From: an uncultured Eubacteriales bacterium
GTDB taxonomy: Bacteria > Bacillota > Clostridia > Oscillospirales > Acutalibacteraceae
Assembly (NCBI GenBank): GCA_934561055.1
Contig: CAKTFN010000001.1
Coordinates: 372,001 to 436,000, forward strand
Reading direction: 5' to 3'
DNA length: 64,000 bases
Part shown: positions 16,516 to 25,828 of the stretch, in pieces
Layout: every line of letters begins with the position of its first letter
Numbering within the stretch: the first letter of the stretch is position 1
The notes under the pieces: generated by a model
What the model saw: the letters and a program-made list of their open reading frames with translations, nothing else
The model's database searches: none
What the model was told of the DNA's origin: nothing
Position numbers and translations under genes: made by a program

Positions 16516-18105
16516 TTATTTTTCGATTTTTCCGCGAAGCGTAAGATCAACAACGGGAACAACATACGGAAGAGCCTGGCTGACAACGGTTTGAAGAACC
16601 TGATTTTTAACAACGTTCTTGACCGAGTCTTTGAGCGAATTCGCCATTACGGAGGTATCCGGGCGCATGGTCGGCTTCAAGGTTACCCTTCCGTCGGCAA
16701 ACTTAAAGACGAAGATTCTTTCGGCGGTCGTTTCGATGGCTCTGATATGAATTTCAAGCTCGCATTCGCTGTTCCAGCAGCCGACGCTGAAAGCGGTATA
16801 CGGATTTTCGCCGATAACGATGTTATCCCGGCGATACTCCCCGTCCATTCCGACGTGAATACGGTTGACTTCCTTTCCTTCCGACCACTCCATGACAAGC
16901 TCGTTTTCAAGCGGTTCAAAGGTGACATTCGTGATGTTTCCGGCCTTTTCTCTCGCCATGAAGGAAACGGGAAGGGTGATTACGCTCGTCGGGAAACCGG
17001 CAATGTTAAGAATCGGAGACTTTGCAAAAGTGATTCGCTTTCCGGCAATCTGCTTTTCGGTGAAAGAGCGGGGTCTTTTCGGAAGGCGTGGATAAGCGGG
17101 AATCGAAACTTCAACGGCGTCCTCCTCACGGGCATTGTCGTCAAAAGCCTTCGGGAAGAACTCCCAAATCACGTCACGCATACCCTGCTCGTCAATTTCG
17201 CCGCCGGTCATTACAAAGCAGGCGTCGAGGTCTTCAAAGACGATTCCGAACTGACAGAACATTCCGTCGGCACGGTAAGAGCTTTTGTATCCGCCGTTTC
17301 TCCAGAAGCAGTAGCCATAGCCCTGCTTTGAGTCAAGCTCATCGTTTTTGCTGTTGTCGGCGTGATAAGCGGTTGCGGTTTTTACCCACCATTCGGGAAT
17401 GACCTGCTTTCCGCCGAACTTTCCGCCCTGCTGATAGCAAAGGGTGAATTTTGCGAGGTCTTCGGTTTTGATCATAAGACCCCAGCCGCCGGTTTCGATT
17501 CCTCTCGGGCAGGTTTCCCAATACGGGTCAACAATTCCGAGCGGCTCAAAAAGGCGGGGCGTGAGATATTCGATAACGCTCATCTTTGTCATCTTATGGA
17601 TGATGCAGCAAAGAAGATACATATTTTCGCTGATATACATAAACTCGGTTCCGGGTTCGCTTCCCCAGCCGCTGTGGATGATATCATGGAACCAGCGATC
17701 CTTCGTTTTATCCATGAAGGGGGTTACGGAAAGGCCGCTCCTCATTGAAAGAAGGTCTTCAACGGTGAGCTTTTCAAGGTAAGCGTCGGGCTTGTTTCCC
17801 CTCGCTTCGGGGAAGATTTCAACGAACCTTGTGTCAAGAGAGAAATATCCCTCATCGATTGCAAAGCCGATTGCGGTTGAGGTGAAGCTCTTACTGACGG
17901 AATACATCATATGTCTGTATTCCGGGCCGAGGGGGTCTCTGAACGCCTCACAGGCAACTTTTCCGTGGCGAATAACCATTAACGAGTGAAGCTGCTTATC
18001 AAGTTCCATACAACGGTCAACAAAAGCCTGAACAACCTTTGAAGAAACGCCGACCGATTCTGCGCTTTTTGCGCGTTCGATTGAAATTTTTTCAATCACT
18101 GCCAT
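16516..18105 (-). CDS. Serine hydrolase, beta-lactamase/PBP4* family
   Basis: 529 residues, ATG behind GGAGATTAAA. The nucleophile motif SxxK is S69-V-S-K72. The second-motif region reads FMYISENMYLL, where YxN is expected and YxS is found. WGLMIKTEDLAKF and YGYCFWRNGG follow as usual in class C-like esterases. There is no signal peptide, so it is probably cytoplasmic. The C-terminal ~170 residues are beta-rich and then basic or hydrophobic (VVKNQVLQTVVSQALPYVVP). Likely an esterase or peptidase; not predicted to be a true beta-lactamase. It reads away from the large repeat element. Confidence 0.82.
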   Translation of the reverse strand: MAVIEKISIERAKSAESVGVSSKVVQAFVDRCMELDKQLHSLMVIRHGKVACEAFRDPLGPEYRHMMYSVSKSFTSTAIGFAIDEGYFSLDTRFVEIFPEARGNKPDAYLEKLTVEDLLSMRSGLSVTPFMDKTKDRWFHDIIHSGWGSEPGTEFMYISENMYLLCCIIHKMTKMSVIEYLTPRLFEPLGIVDPYWETCPRGIETGGWGLMIKTEDLAKFTLCYQQGGKFGGKQVIPEWWVKTATAYHADNSKNDELDSKQGYGYCFWRNGGYKSSYRADGMFCQFGIVFEDLDACFVMTGGEIDEQGMRDVIWEFFPKAFDDNAREEDAVEVSIPAYPRLPKRPRSFTEKQIAGKRITFAKSPILNIAGFPTSVITLPVSFMAREKAGNITNVTFEPLENELVMEWSEGKEVNRIHVGMDGEYRRDNIVIGENPYTAFSVGCWNSECELEIHIRAIETTAERIFVFKFADGRVTLKPTMRPDTSVMANSLKDSVKNVVKNQVLQTVVSQALPYVVPVVDLTLRGKIEK

Positions 18106-18270
18106 TTTTAATCTCCTCCAAAACTTTCTTCCGGGGTTTCCGGTTCTTTTCTTCGCATTGCCGAACGGCAGAGGTTCTGTTCAGTCGGCAACATTTGTAC
18201 ACTTCATATTACCATAAAAGTGAGATTTTGGCAATGCAAAATGAATTAATTTTTAAATTTCTGCTTTTTG

Positions 18271-19690
18271 ATATCGCTTCATTGTTATCGTTTCGGTGAA
18301 GTGGGTTCTTTAAATTTATGTTGTCCTTCCTTGCACGGGAGCTTTTTGTTCTATGGCGCCCTCCTGTGAGGGAGCTGTCGGCTCTGCCGACTGAGGGAGG
18401 GAATTCCTACGCTACGGTGTATTTTTTTATGTTGTCACTTTGATTCGCACCGTGTACTATATCTTTTTATCCGTCCGCTGTGCCGGGGGTACTTTTGTCG
18501 GTTGATACAAAACAAAGCAATGGGGTCCTTTTTCATCTTTCTCTTTATGCTGTCGCTTTGATTCGCACCGTGTACTATATCTTCACACCCGCTCGCTCCG
18601 CTGGGGGCACTTTTGTCGATTGAAACAAAAGTACCCAAAAGTTCGCTTTTAAGTACGCCGCATTTGGAAACCGAATTTCCCTTTTGCGGGGGAAAAAGGA
18701 AAATATCGGCTTCCGATGCGGCTACAACGGTTTCGTCTGCTAATCTCACTTTTCAAAAAACACCAATCCGCTATTATCGTTAAACCACACTCTGTCATGA
18801 TTTTCAGTCAGAGAAAGCTAAAAAGAACCGTTTCGCTTTTCTTTTCTCCGCGGATTTCTTGCAGTGGATTTATATGTTCTGCCTTGATTTTTTCATTCGT
18901 AGTGGGATTTCGTGAGACTTCCGTTTAACTCTCACCGTTTTTACCATATAAATCTTTACAGTGCAAAAAGTTAGATTTCCTTCCTTTAAATTTTTCAACA
19001 TTCAAGTACGAACAAACAAAAAAGCATAGAAGAAAAAATCCGCAAAAGTCAGAGATAAAACCTGTCAGCTTTGAATATTTACTTTTAAACAATCTTAACC
19101 GAAAGATTTGAATTCAAGCGGATTTTCTCCGGCTTAAACATGAGCGGAGAACTACCTAACCTTAGCCGCATCGTGAACGATAATCGGATTTTCCCCCGCA
19201 AATCCGATTTCGGTCACAAATGCGGCGTACTAAAAAAGCGAACTTTTGGGTACTTTTGTTTCAATCGACAAAAGTGCCCCCAGCGGAGCGAACGGATGTA
19301 AAATTAAAGATGAAATGTGCGGTTAAATGAACAACATCAAAAAAATAAGCCGTAGCGTAGGAAATCTCTCCCTCAGTCGGCAGAGCCGACAGCTCCCTCA
19401 CAGGAGGGAGCCAAAGAAAAGTGATTCAATAATTGTCATGTTTCGGAAATTTCAGCCGACAGCCAAAAGTGTCCCCGGCACAGCGGACGGATGTGAAGAT
19501 ATAAGACACGGTGCGAATCCAAGCGACAACATAAAAAAATACACCGTAGCGTAGGAAGTCTCTCACTCAGTCGGCAGAGCCGACAGCTCCCTCACAGGAG
19601 GGAGCCATAGAACAAAAATCTCCCGTGCGAGGAAGGACAACATAAATTTAAAGAACCCACTTCACCGAAGCGATAACAATGAAGCGACAC
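18271..19690. repeat. 1.4-kb non-coding inverted-repeat element
   Basis: Two long, nearly identical arms face each other: left about 18271-18670, right about 19225-19690. The ends read CGCTTCATTGTTATCG and CGATAACAATGAAGCG. Each arm carries a nested GTCGGCAGAGCCGACAGCTC palindrome with a GAGGGAG flank (left about 18360-18405, right about 19560-19605, a further copy about 19368-19412). Each also has a block containing CGCACCGTG or its complement, and a block around ACTTTTGTCGATTG. The centre (about 18720-19150) is AT-rich and has no supportable gene. No transposase is present and no clear target duplication was found, so it resembles a MITE-like or composite repeat. It fills the whole 1.7-kb gap between the serine hydrolase and the fucosidase. 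Confidence 0.85.
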
Positions 19691-19739
19691 CGAAAAAAAA
19701 ACGGACGGTTTTCCCCCACCCCCTCAATCCCGATAACGC

Positions 19740-19769
19740 TTGACAGATAACGGCGAAAAATTATATAAT
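19740..19769 (+). promoter_or_regulatory. Promoter of the GH95 gene
   Basis: Perfect TTGACA (19740-19745), 18-base spacer and perfect TATAAT (19764-19769), about 63 bases before the ATG and just outside the repeat element. Confidence 0.85.
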
Positions 19770-19832
19770 ATGTAATATACGCTTTTAAAAGCAAAAGGCT
19801 AAAAATTATTCAGTACTGACGAGGTATCAAAA

Positions 19833-22241
19833 ATGTTCTTATGCTATAACAAACCGGCAAACATGAATTATTTCGGTTGGGAAAACGAAGCGCTTCCGCT
19901 CGGCAACGGAAAAATCGGCGCAAAAATTTTCGGCGGAAAGAAATGCGAACTCATCCAATTCAACGAAAAAACACTTTGGTCGGGCGGAAAGGACGTTGAA
20001 GGTTTTAACTACGGAATTTCAGACACAAGCAAAGGCGAAAACCTCAGAGCCGTTCAAAAAGCCCTTGAGGAGGGAAACGCAAAAAAAGCAACCGCCCTCA
20101 TGAAAACCCTTGAAGGAAACTTCACCGGTTTCGGTGCATACCAGGCATTCGGAAATCTTTACCTTTCCTTTGATGACGACAACGGAGACGAATATGTCCG
20201 GGATCTTGACCTTTCCTCGGCTTCCGCAATGGTCTCATTCAGAAAAGGAAAGGCAAACCATATGCGCCATTACTTCGTCAGCTACCCCGACAACGTTTTC
20301 GTCGGAAGAATCTGCTGCGAGGAAAAAGACAAAACCGCAGTTCCGGTAAACATCGACGCCTATCTCGATTCGGAACAAAACGGAACAATCAAGGCCGAAA
20401 ACGACACTCTCCTCCTTTTCGGAACGGTCAACGCAAACATCGGAATCGGCTCAAAGCCCGGAAACGAAAAGAACTCAATGAAATACGGCTGTGCCGTCAA
20501 GTTCATTCCTCAGGGAGGTACGCTCAAAGCCGACGAAAACAACCATATTATTATTGAAAACGCCGAAAGCGTTCTCGTAATCATGAGCCTTGCAACGAAT
20601 TACATAAACGATTATCCGAACTTTTTCTCGGACATCGATCCGCTCGAAAAAGCAAGAAACACGGTTGAAAAAGCCGCAGAAAAGAGTTTCGGAGAACTTT
20701 ACAGAGCCCACCTTGCGGATTACAGAGAGCTTTTTGACCGCGTTTCGTTCAGTCTCGGTGAAGAAGAAAGTACTCACCCGACGGACTACATGCTTGAGCG
20801 CTTCGGGAAAAAGGGCGAGTTCAAACGTAATCTTATCACGCTTCTTTATCAATACGGAAGATATCTTCTCATCGCTTCCTCCCGAGACGGCTCGCTTCCG
20901 GCAAACCTTCAGGGAATTTGGAACGCAAAGAACAATCCGCCGTGGGAAAGCGACTACCACCTCAACATCAACCTTCAAATGAACTATATGCCCGCCTTTT
21001 CGGCAAATCTTGCGGAAACCGCACTGCCGTATCTTGACTTCATCAATTCGCTGAGAAAGCCCGGAAGAGTTGCGGCCTTCAATTCCTTCGGAATCGGCGA
21101 AACGAAAGAGGACGGAACGGTTGACTTTGAAAAACCGACGGGCTGGGTTTGCCACACGGCCGTCAATCCGCTCGGAATTGTTGCTCCCGGTTTTTCGTGG
21201 CGCTGGGGCTGGGCTCCGGCAAACGGCGCATGGGCTGCCTTTGAAATGGGCGAATATTACTCCTTCACCGGAGACATTGAAAAGCTTGAAAACGAAATCT
21301 ATCCGACAATTGAAGAAACTGCCCTTCTCTGGTCACAAATTCTTGTTCCGGAAAAAGGAACGGACAGGCTCATTGTTTCTCCGTGCTATTCGGCGGAACA
21401 CGGTCCGGTCAGCGCAGGCGGAACGTTTGAACAAAGCATTGTTTTTGCGATTTTTGATTCGGCAATCAAATTTTCAAAGGTTCTTAAAGAAAACGGAAAA
21501 GGCGCCTCGGTCAACGACGAATTGATTGAAAAAATCAGCGGTCAAATCGAAAAGCTCAAGCCTTATGCAAAAACAAAGCACGGATTCATCAGAGAATGGG
21601 TACACGAGGATCGTTTTCCGCTCAGGGGAAAATTTCACGGCGTTCAGAACCACCACAGACACATTTCTCATCTTCTCGGCCTTTATCCGTTTGAGCAAAT
21701 CACGGACGAAACTCCGGAGTTTCAGGCGGCGGCTTCCGCCTCGCTCGATGACAGAGGAATCAAAACGACCGGCTGGGCGCTCGCTCACCGCCTTCTCTGC
21801 CGTGCAAGGCTCGGACAGGGAAACCGCTGCGAAGAAGTTATCGAACAGATTCTCAAAACAACAATCCTCAAAAACCTTTGGGGCACTCATCCCCCGTTCC
21901 AGATTGACGGAAACTTCGGCTTCACGGCCGGGGTTACCGAAATGCTCCTTCAAAGCCACGGCGGAGTTATTAAAATTCTTCCGGCAATTCCGAAAAATTG
22001 GAAAAACGGAGAATTCAAAGGTCTTTGCGCAAGAGGCGGTTTTGTTCTTTCCGCAGAATGGAAGGACGGACGGCTCAAAAGCGGAACCGTTAAATCAAAC
22101 CTCGGCGGAAAATGCAAGCTTTTCCTCGACGGAAAAATTGCCCTCATTGAAGACGAAAACGGCGTTGAAATTGATGTCGAATTTGAAAACGGCGTGAGCG
22201 AGTTTTTGACCGAAAAGGGAAAAACATACAAATTTAGCTAA
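19833..22241 (+). CDS. GH95 alpha-L-fucosidase/galactosidase
   Basis: 802 residues, ATG behind GAGG. GH95 signatures: N-terminal WENEALPLGNGKIGAKIFGG (galactose-mutarotase-like beta domain), SSRDGSLPANLQGIWN, then NPPWESDYHLNINLQMNYMP containing the paired active-site Asn residues (N-I-N), and later HPPFQIDGNFGFTAGVTEML in the (alpha/alpha)6 barrel. No signal peptide, so it should be intracellular and act on imported fucosylated oligosaccharides such as mucin or plant glycans. It is monocistronic, on the opposite strand to its neighbours, with a strong promoter and terminator. No transporter is adjacent. Confidence 0.92.
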   Translation: MFLCYNKPANMNYFGWENEALPLGNGKIGAKIFGGKKCELIQFNEKTLWSGGKDVEGFNYGISDTSKGENLRAVQKALEEGNAKKATALMKTLEGNFTGFGAYQAFGNLYLSFDDDNGDEYVRDLDLSSASAMVSFRKGKANHMRHYFVSYPDNVFVGRICCEEKDKTAVPVNIDAYLDSEQNGTIKAENDTLLLFGTVNANIGIGSKPGNEKNSMKYGCAVKFIPQGGTLKADENNHIIIENAESVLVIMSLATNYINDYPNFFSDIDPLEKARNTVEKAAEKSFGELYRAHLADYRELFDRVSFSLGEEESTHPTDYMLERFGKKGEFKRNLITLLYQYGRYLLIASSRDGSLPANLQGIWNAKNNPPWESDYHLNINLQMNYMPAFSANLAETALPYLDFINSLRKPGRVAAFNSFGIGETKEDGTVDFEKPTGWVCHTAVNPLGIVAPGFSWRWGWAPANGAWAAFEMGEYYSFTGDIEKLENEIYPTIEETALLWSQILVPEKGTDRLIVSPCYSAEHGPVSAGGTFEQSIVFAIFDSAIKFSKVLKENGKGASVNDELIEKISGQIEKLKPYAKTKHGFIREWVHEDRFPLRGKFHGVQNHHRHISHLLGLYPFEQITDETPEFQAAASASLDDRGIKTTGWALAHRLLCRARLGQGNRCEEVIEQILKTTILKNLWGTHPPFQIDGNFGFTAGVTEMLLQSHGGVIKILPAIPKNWKNGEFKGLCARGGFVLSAEWKDGRLKSGTVKSNLGGKCKLFLDGKIALIEDENGVEIDVEFENGVSEFLTEKGKTYKFS

Positions 22242-22245
22242 ATAC

Positions 22246-22281
22246 AAAAAAGCTGTGACCTTCATTGTGTCGCAGCTTTTT
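22246..22281 (+). terminator. Terminator of the GH95 gene
   Basis: AAAAAGCTG pairs with CAGCTTTTT with further pairing inside, immediately after the stop codon. Confidence 0.8.
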
Positions 22282-22333
22282 GTTTGCCCTTTTCGGCGGG
22301 CTGTGCTTCGGAATTCTTCGGTTATTTTTTTAA

Positions 22334-22385
22334 TATCGCTTCATTGTTAACGATTCGGTGAGGGTTGTTCTTTGACTTTAAGTTT
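22334..22385 (+). repeat. Partial copy of the 18.3-kb element's end
   Basis: AATATCGCTTCATTGTTAAC and the following bases match the left terminus at 18269-18320 with a few differences. Only about 50 bp is present, so this is a solo terminal fragment. Confidence 0.7.
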
Positions 22386-22770
22386 TTCATTTCGGTACGC
22401 TTTTTGAGAATATCGGTCAACCGCCGGCACTTATCCGGTTCTCTTTCCGCACTGCCGTTTAATCAGTGGTGAAGGGGTTGTACGGCTGCATATTTTGAGA
22501 ACATGAAGGGAATCGGTACACGCTTTGCAAGGGACATCAAGGCCGGAAAAGCGTATGAAGTCCCGGGTGATATAACGTATACGGAATGGAGAAAAAACAG
22601 AACGAAGCTGTGAAAAAGATCGACAAACCGTTGAAAAATCAACGGCACAGGCATTGAGGTGAACCAAAAGGAAAGTTCAAAGCCCCTGAAGGCGAAAAGA
22701 GCGAGCGACAAAGCAAATCACCGACCGAAACGCAAAAAAGACCACTCTATTGAGTGATCTTTTCATGTGT
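22386..22770. other. Non-coding junction region with a decayed coding trace
   Basis: No intact gene. The plus strand at about 22491-22612 reads as a short protein-like piece (AYFENMKGIGTRFARDIKAG, ending TEWRKNRTKL-stop) without a start. It looks like the end of a lost gene, vaguely like the C-terminus of phage head-morphogenesis proteins. A hairpin at about 22735-22763 (AAAAGACCACTC with GAGTGATCTTTT) may terminate transcription. From here on base composition turns AT-rich. The stretch 22771-23070 shows nothing further. Confidence 0.35.
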
Positions 22771-23070
22771 TTACAGGCCGAATTGACAAGCCCTATTAAA
22801 TTAAACATTATTGCTCAGCTACATCAATACTAAGTTTAAATCGTCACACACAGTTATGCACATCACCCACATATGCAATACAATTTCTATGAGCAATTTT
22901 TATCATAGGTTTGTATTACATTACAAGTTCTTTTGTAATGATCATCTGACTGTGTTTCGTATTCAAAGCTGCTACGCTTTTGTTGATCTACATCATGATT
23001 ATAAATCTAATATTTTTACTTTGAACAACAGTAAAAAAACACATCACCTCAAACTAAATAATAATCAATG

Positions 23071-23099
23071 TTGTAAAAATGCTATATTCGTGATATAAT
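23071..23099 (+). promoter_or_regulatory. Promoter of the Pycsar-like operon
   Basis: TTGTAA (23071-23076), 17-base spacer and TATAAT (23094-23099), 33 bases before the effector gene start, with AAAGGAG between. Confidence 0.65.
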
Positions 23100-23131
23100 A
23101 AATCCAATAAATTTGTAAAGGAGCATAGCAG

Positions 23132-23692
23132 ATGAGTAACACTACCCCTGAAAGCACTGAAAAGAAAACAATTGAGGTTAAGCAATCTTTCTTATCTGGT
23201 GCGATTTCTGATATTTCCGCCTATATCCAACTGATAGATACAAAGATATCTATAATAATGGCGGCAGTTGTTGCCATTATTATGGGAGGACTTGCTTGCT
23301 ACGAACCTATTGAGGATTTAATATTTCTCATAAAGCCTTGCAGTTGGCATGGTGTAACACTTATCATTTTGACGACTGTGCTTGTGGTAAACATTATCGG
23401 TGTGTTTGTCTTTGGAATTTTGACAATTCGCAGTCACGCCTCGAATATTGGATATAAGTCAAAATGGTTTCTGTCTCAATCCACCAAGGAATACTCTTTT
23501 GATGCCTATAAAGAGGATATCATATCTATGAGCGATGAAGATGTGATTATCAATATGACTGCAGAACTTTATAAACTGAATGACATTAACCGTCAGAAAA
23601 ATATTACATATAAATGGGCACTACGTTCCTTTTCAGCGACATTGATAGCCATTGGGGTTATTTGTGTACTGTTCTTATTTTCCATAGTCTAA
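23132..23692 (+). CDS. Pycsar-type transmembrane effector (PycTM, DUF5706-like)
   Basis: 186 residues, ATG behind AAAGGAGCATAGCAG. Family features: YIQLIDTKISIIMAAVVAII at 31-50 matches the PycTM pattern (Y-x-Q-x-x-D-x-K-x-S leading into helix 1). Helices are about 39-56, 75-99 and 165-185, with a cytoplasmic domain between helices 2 and 3. PycTM effectors are activated by cCMP or cUMP and disrupt the inner membrane during phage infection, causing abortive defence. It is followed 11 bases later by a nucleotide cyclase gene and then a second one, which supports the call. Alternative: a generic small membrane protein, but the cyclase pairing makes that less likely. Confidence 0.8.
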   Translation: MSNTTPESTEKKTIEVKQSFLSGAISDISAYIQLIDTKISIIMAAVVAIIMGGLACYEPIEDLIFLIKPCSWHGVTLIILTTVLVVNIIGVFVFGILTIRSHASNIGYKSKWFLSQSTKEYSFDAYKEDIISMSDEDVIINMTAELYKLNDINRQKNITYKWALRSFSATLIAIGVICVLFLFSIV

Positions 23693-23703
23693 GGAGGATT
23701 ACT

Positions 23704-24435
23704 ATGTCAATTGATGTTTCTGCGATTTATAAAAGCACAATGGAACACTTTAATCAGGCTCGAGAAAATATTGCTGTTGAAAAAAGAACATTTGAGTATA
23801 ACGCTGATGCTATTTCTGATGTAATTCCAGGGTTTAAAGCTGATAAGCTCGAATTCGGTTCATATAACAAAGAAAATTATGCGGTTCTTTTTGTCGATAT
23901 GAGGAATTCTACACAACGCGCAGAGCAAGTAGGGCCTGAAAAGACATTCCTAACCATGCATGTCTTTCTTACGGCATTATTGGAGGTTGTCAAACACTAT
24001 CATGGAAAAGTAATCGATATCATGGGAGACGGACTAATGGTTTTCTGGGGTGGCCAAGCTGCACGTAAAGAGAATAATATGGTGAAGACCTTTGCCGTGC
24101 AAAATGCCGGTTTGTGCGGCAGAGATATGCTAACAGTTCGAGAGAGTGTAATCAATCGGATTGTTCAGGAAGAGCATCTTGGGCCGGCCATTAACATAGG
24201 TGTCGGAGTCACATTTGACAGTGTGATAGTTACAAAGATAGGAATTTCTGATTCCTATGATGTAAAAGCGTTTGGAGATTGCATCAATACAGCATCCCAC
24301 TACGCTGACAAAGTTACAAACAAAGTAAAGGTTTCTAAAAAAGTCAAAAATGAATGGCCATCCAGCAAGGGCGGTGGGATACGTTTTACCGCTATTGAGA
24401 ATGAAAATGCATATTACCTCGAGTCAATCCATTAA
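23704..24435 (+). CDS. Class III nucleotide cyclase, Pycsar-like (cyclase 1)
   Basis: 243 residues from the ATG at 23704 behind AAGGAGG. A single cyclase homology domain with both metal aspartates: D65 in FVDMRNST and D109 in IMGDGLMVF. The transition-state pair is N195 with H199 where arginine is usual. Seven residues before N195, where adenylyl cyclases carry the adenine-recognising Asp, there is K188. So ATP is an unlikely substrate and a pyrimidine nucleotide (cCMP or cUMP) is inferred, as in PycC enzymes. No membrane segments, so soluble. It probably makes the signal for the effector encoded 11 bases upstream. Partner use with cyclase 2 is possible because these enzymes work as dimers. 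Confidence 0.82.
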   Translation: MSIDVSAIYKSTMEHFNQARENIAVEKRTFEYNADAISDVIPGFKADKLEFGSYNKENYAVLFVDMRNSTQRAEQVGPEKTFLTMHVFLTALLEVVKHYHGKVIDIMGDGLMVFWGGQAARKENNMVKTFAVQNAGLCGRDMLTVRESVINRIVQEEHLGPAINIGVGVTFDSVIVTKIGISDSYDVKAFGDCINTASHYADKVTNKVKVSKKVKNEWPSSKGGGIRFTAIENENAYYLESIH

Positions 24436-24451
24436 TTTTAGGAGAATTCAT

Positions 24452-25828
24452 ATGAATGAAGAAAAGATCATAAAATCCGAGTTTGATTTGCTATCCACAG
24501 CCATTGAAAGGATCGTCTCCTCTGAAGTGCTTCAAAGTGACATGTCTGACCAACTGCCACTAACAAGCGATCTTACAAACTCAAATAAGATATACCGTGG
24601 TAAGGTTTCAGTCTTATTTGTGGATATGCGTGAGTCAACGAAGCTTCCTGAAAAGTTTAATGCTGCACAGTTGGTAAAAATATACCGAAGTTATATTCGT
24701 ACTGTAGTACAGGCGATTCGTTATTCTGGTGGCGTTGTAAGAGACTTCATGGGTGACGGAGTCCTATCTGTCTTTGTCGATAATGCGGAGGGAAAATCAG
24801 AAGACAAGGCCGTTCGTGCAGCAAGATATATCACAACAGCAATTGATAAATTGCTTAACCCTATACTAGATCGAGAAATCAAGCACAAAATTTCGTGCGG
24901 AATTGGCATACATACCGGTGAGATTACACTATCAAAAGTTGGCATGAAAGGAAAAGAGAATCAAGAGAATGCCGAAGATGAATTTGGTATTGCTTGGATT
25001 GGCAACAGCACAAACCTTGCTTGTAAGTTTAGCGGAGCTGTTGGACATGGAACAGTTTTTATTTGTCCATCAACGTATTCTGCACTTACGGATATTGGTA
25101 GTAAACAGAATTGGAAATGGGTTGAAATTTCTAAGGGAAGCAATGTGTTGCGTGGATATATCGCTCAGCAGTATTACTTGCAACTTGACAACGATATTGA
25201 GCCTTGTGTTGCTGAGGAGAATAAGCCAATCCTGAGCTTAGTAGATGAGTTAAAAACAGAATATCATAAGCAGCTCGCTGTCATTGCACAAAAAGTCCAA
25301 GAATTAGGTCGAAAAGAGCAGACTCTTCTTGATAAAGAACATCAGTTAAACAAAATGGCAGCAGAAACAAGCACGAAGTCAGAAGAAGTCATTTCTAAAG
25401 AACAAACGCTCAATATAGATATATATCGTTTTTATCTTGATGTATTAAGTAGCGGGCACTGTAAATCTGCCTATGTTATAGAAATGGGACAGAATTTTTG
25501 GGAAGAGAACTTAGATAAGCTTATTATTGCCGGAGCTAAGATAGGTAAGGATGAGCATACAGTAAAACAAGAAATTAGTTATGCAATGGTCAGTATTTAC
25601 CAAAGTTTAGGGAAATACGATAAAGCTTATGATTTCGTAGTTGAGCAAGCCGCAGGCTATTCTTGGTTGAACCTTTATACAGTTCAAAATATCGTTTCCA
25701 AAGTCGGATGCTGCGACCGCTTAAAAACCGCTTTGCACCAACGGCTTAGAGATAATAACTTATCCGTTGAACAAAGAGAAGCCTTCGCAAGGACAGAAAA
25801 TTGGCTTGTCTCTGAATATGAGAAATAG
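24452..25828 (+). CDS. Second class III nucleotide cyclase with coiled-coil and helical C-terminus (cyclase 2)
   Basis: 458 residues from the ATG at 24452 behind AGGAG, 16 bases after cyclase 1. Residues about 45-260 form the cyclase domain: D58 in FVDMREST, D102 in FMGDGVLSVF, N188 with K192 instead of arginine, and A181 in place of the adenine-reading Asp. Residues about 280-350 look coiled coil (LIVDELKTEYHKQ-like heptads, then KVQELGRKEQTLLDKEHQLN). About 360-458 is helical and TPR-like (SYAMVSIYQSLGKYDKAYDF). The tail may sense phage or bridge to cyclase 1 or another partner. Same operon as the PycTM-like effector. Confidence 0.8.
   Translation: MNEEKIIKSEFDLLSTAIERIVSSEVLQSDMSDQLPLTSDLTNSNKIYRGKVSVLFVDMRESTKLPEKFNAAQLVKIYRSYIRTVVQAIRYSGGVVRDFMGDGVLSVFVDNAEGKSEDKAVRAARYITTAIDKLLNPILDREIKHKISCGIGIHTGEITLSKVGMKGKENQENAEDEFGIAWIGNSTNLACKFSGAVGHGTVFICPSTYSALTDIGSKQNWKWVEISKGSNVLRGYIAQQYYLQLDNDIEPCVAEENKPILSLVDELKTEYHKQLAVIAQKVQELGRKEQTLLDKEHQLNKMAAETSTKSEEVISKEQTLNIDIYRFYLDVLSSGHCKSAYVIEMGQNFWEENLDKLIIAGAKIGKDEHTVKQEISYAMVSIYQSLGKYDKAYDFVVEQAAGYSWLNLYTVQNIVSKVGCCDRLKTALHQRLRDNNLSVEQREAFARTENWLVSEYEK

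Noticed and set aside
16591..17331. 246-codon plus-strand frame opposite the serine hydrolase
   Set aside because: Shadow of the coding strand; no family resemblance.
18271..19690. CRISPR array
   Set aside because: Repeats are few, inverted and irregularly spaced; no cas genes in the window.
20475..21155. 226-codon minus-strand frame opposite the GH95 gene
   Set aside because: Shadow of a recognisable enzyme gene.
21526..22197. 223-codon plus-strand frame in another phase of GH95
   Set aside because: Out-of-phase shadow with Ser/Arg/Lys-biased translation.
22811..23098. 95-codon plus-strand frame before the Pycsar operon
   Set aside because: Starts at a TTG with no ribosome binding site, overlaps the operon's promoter, and translation looks random.
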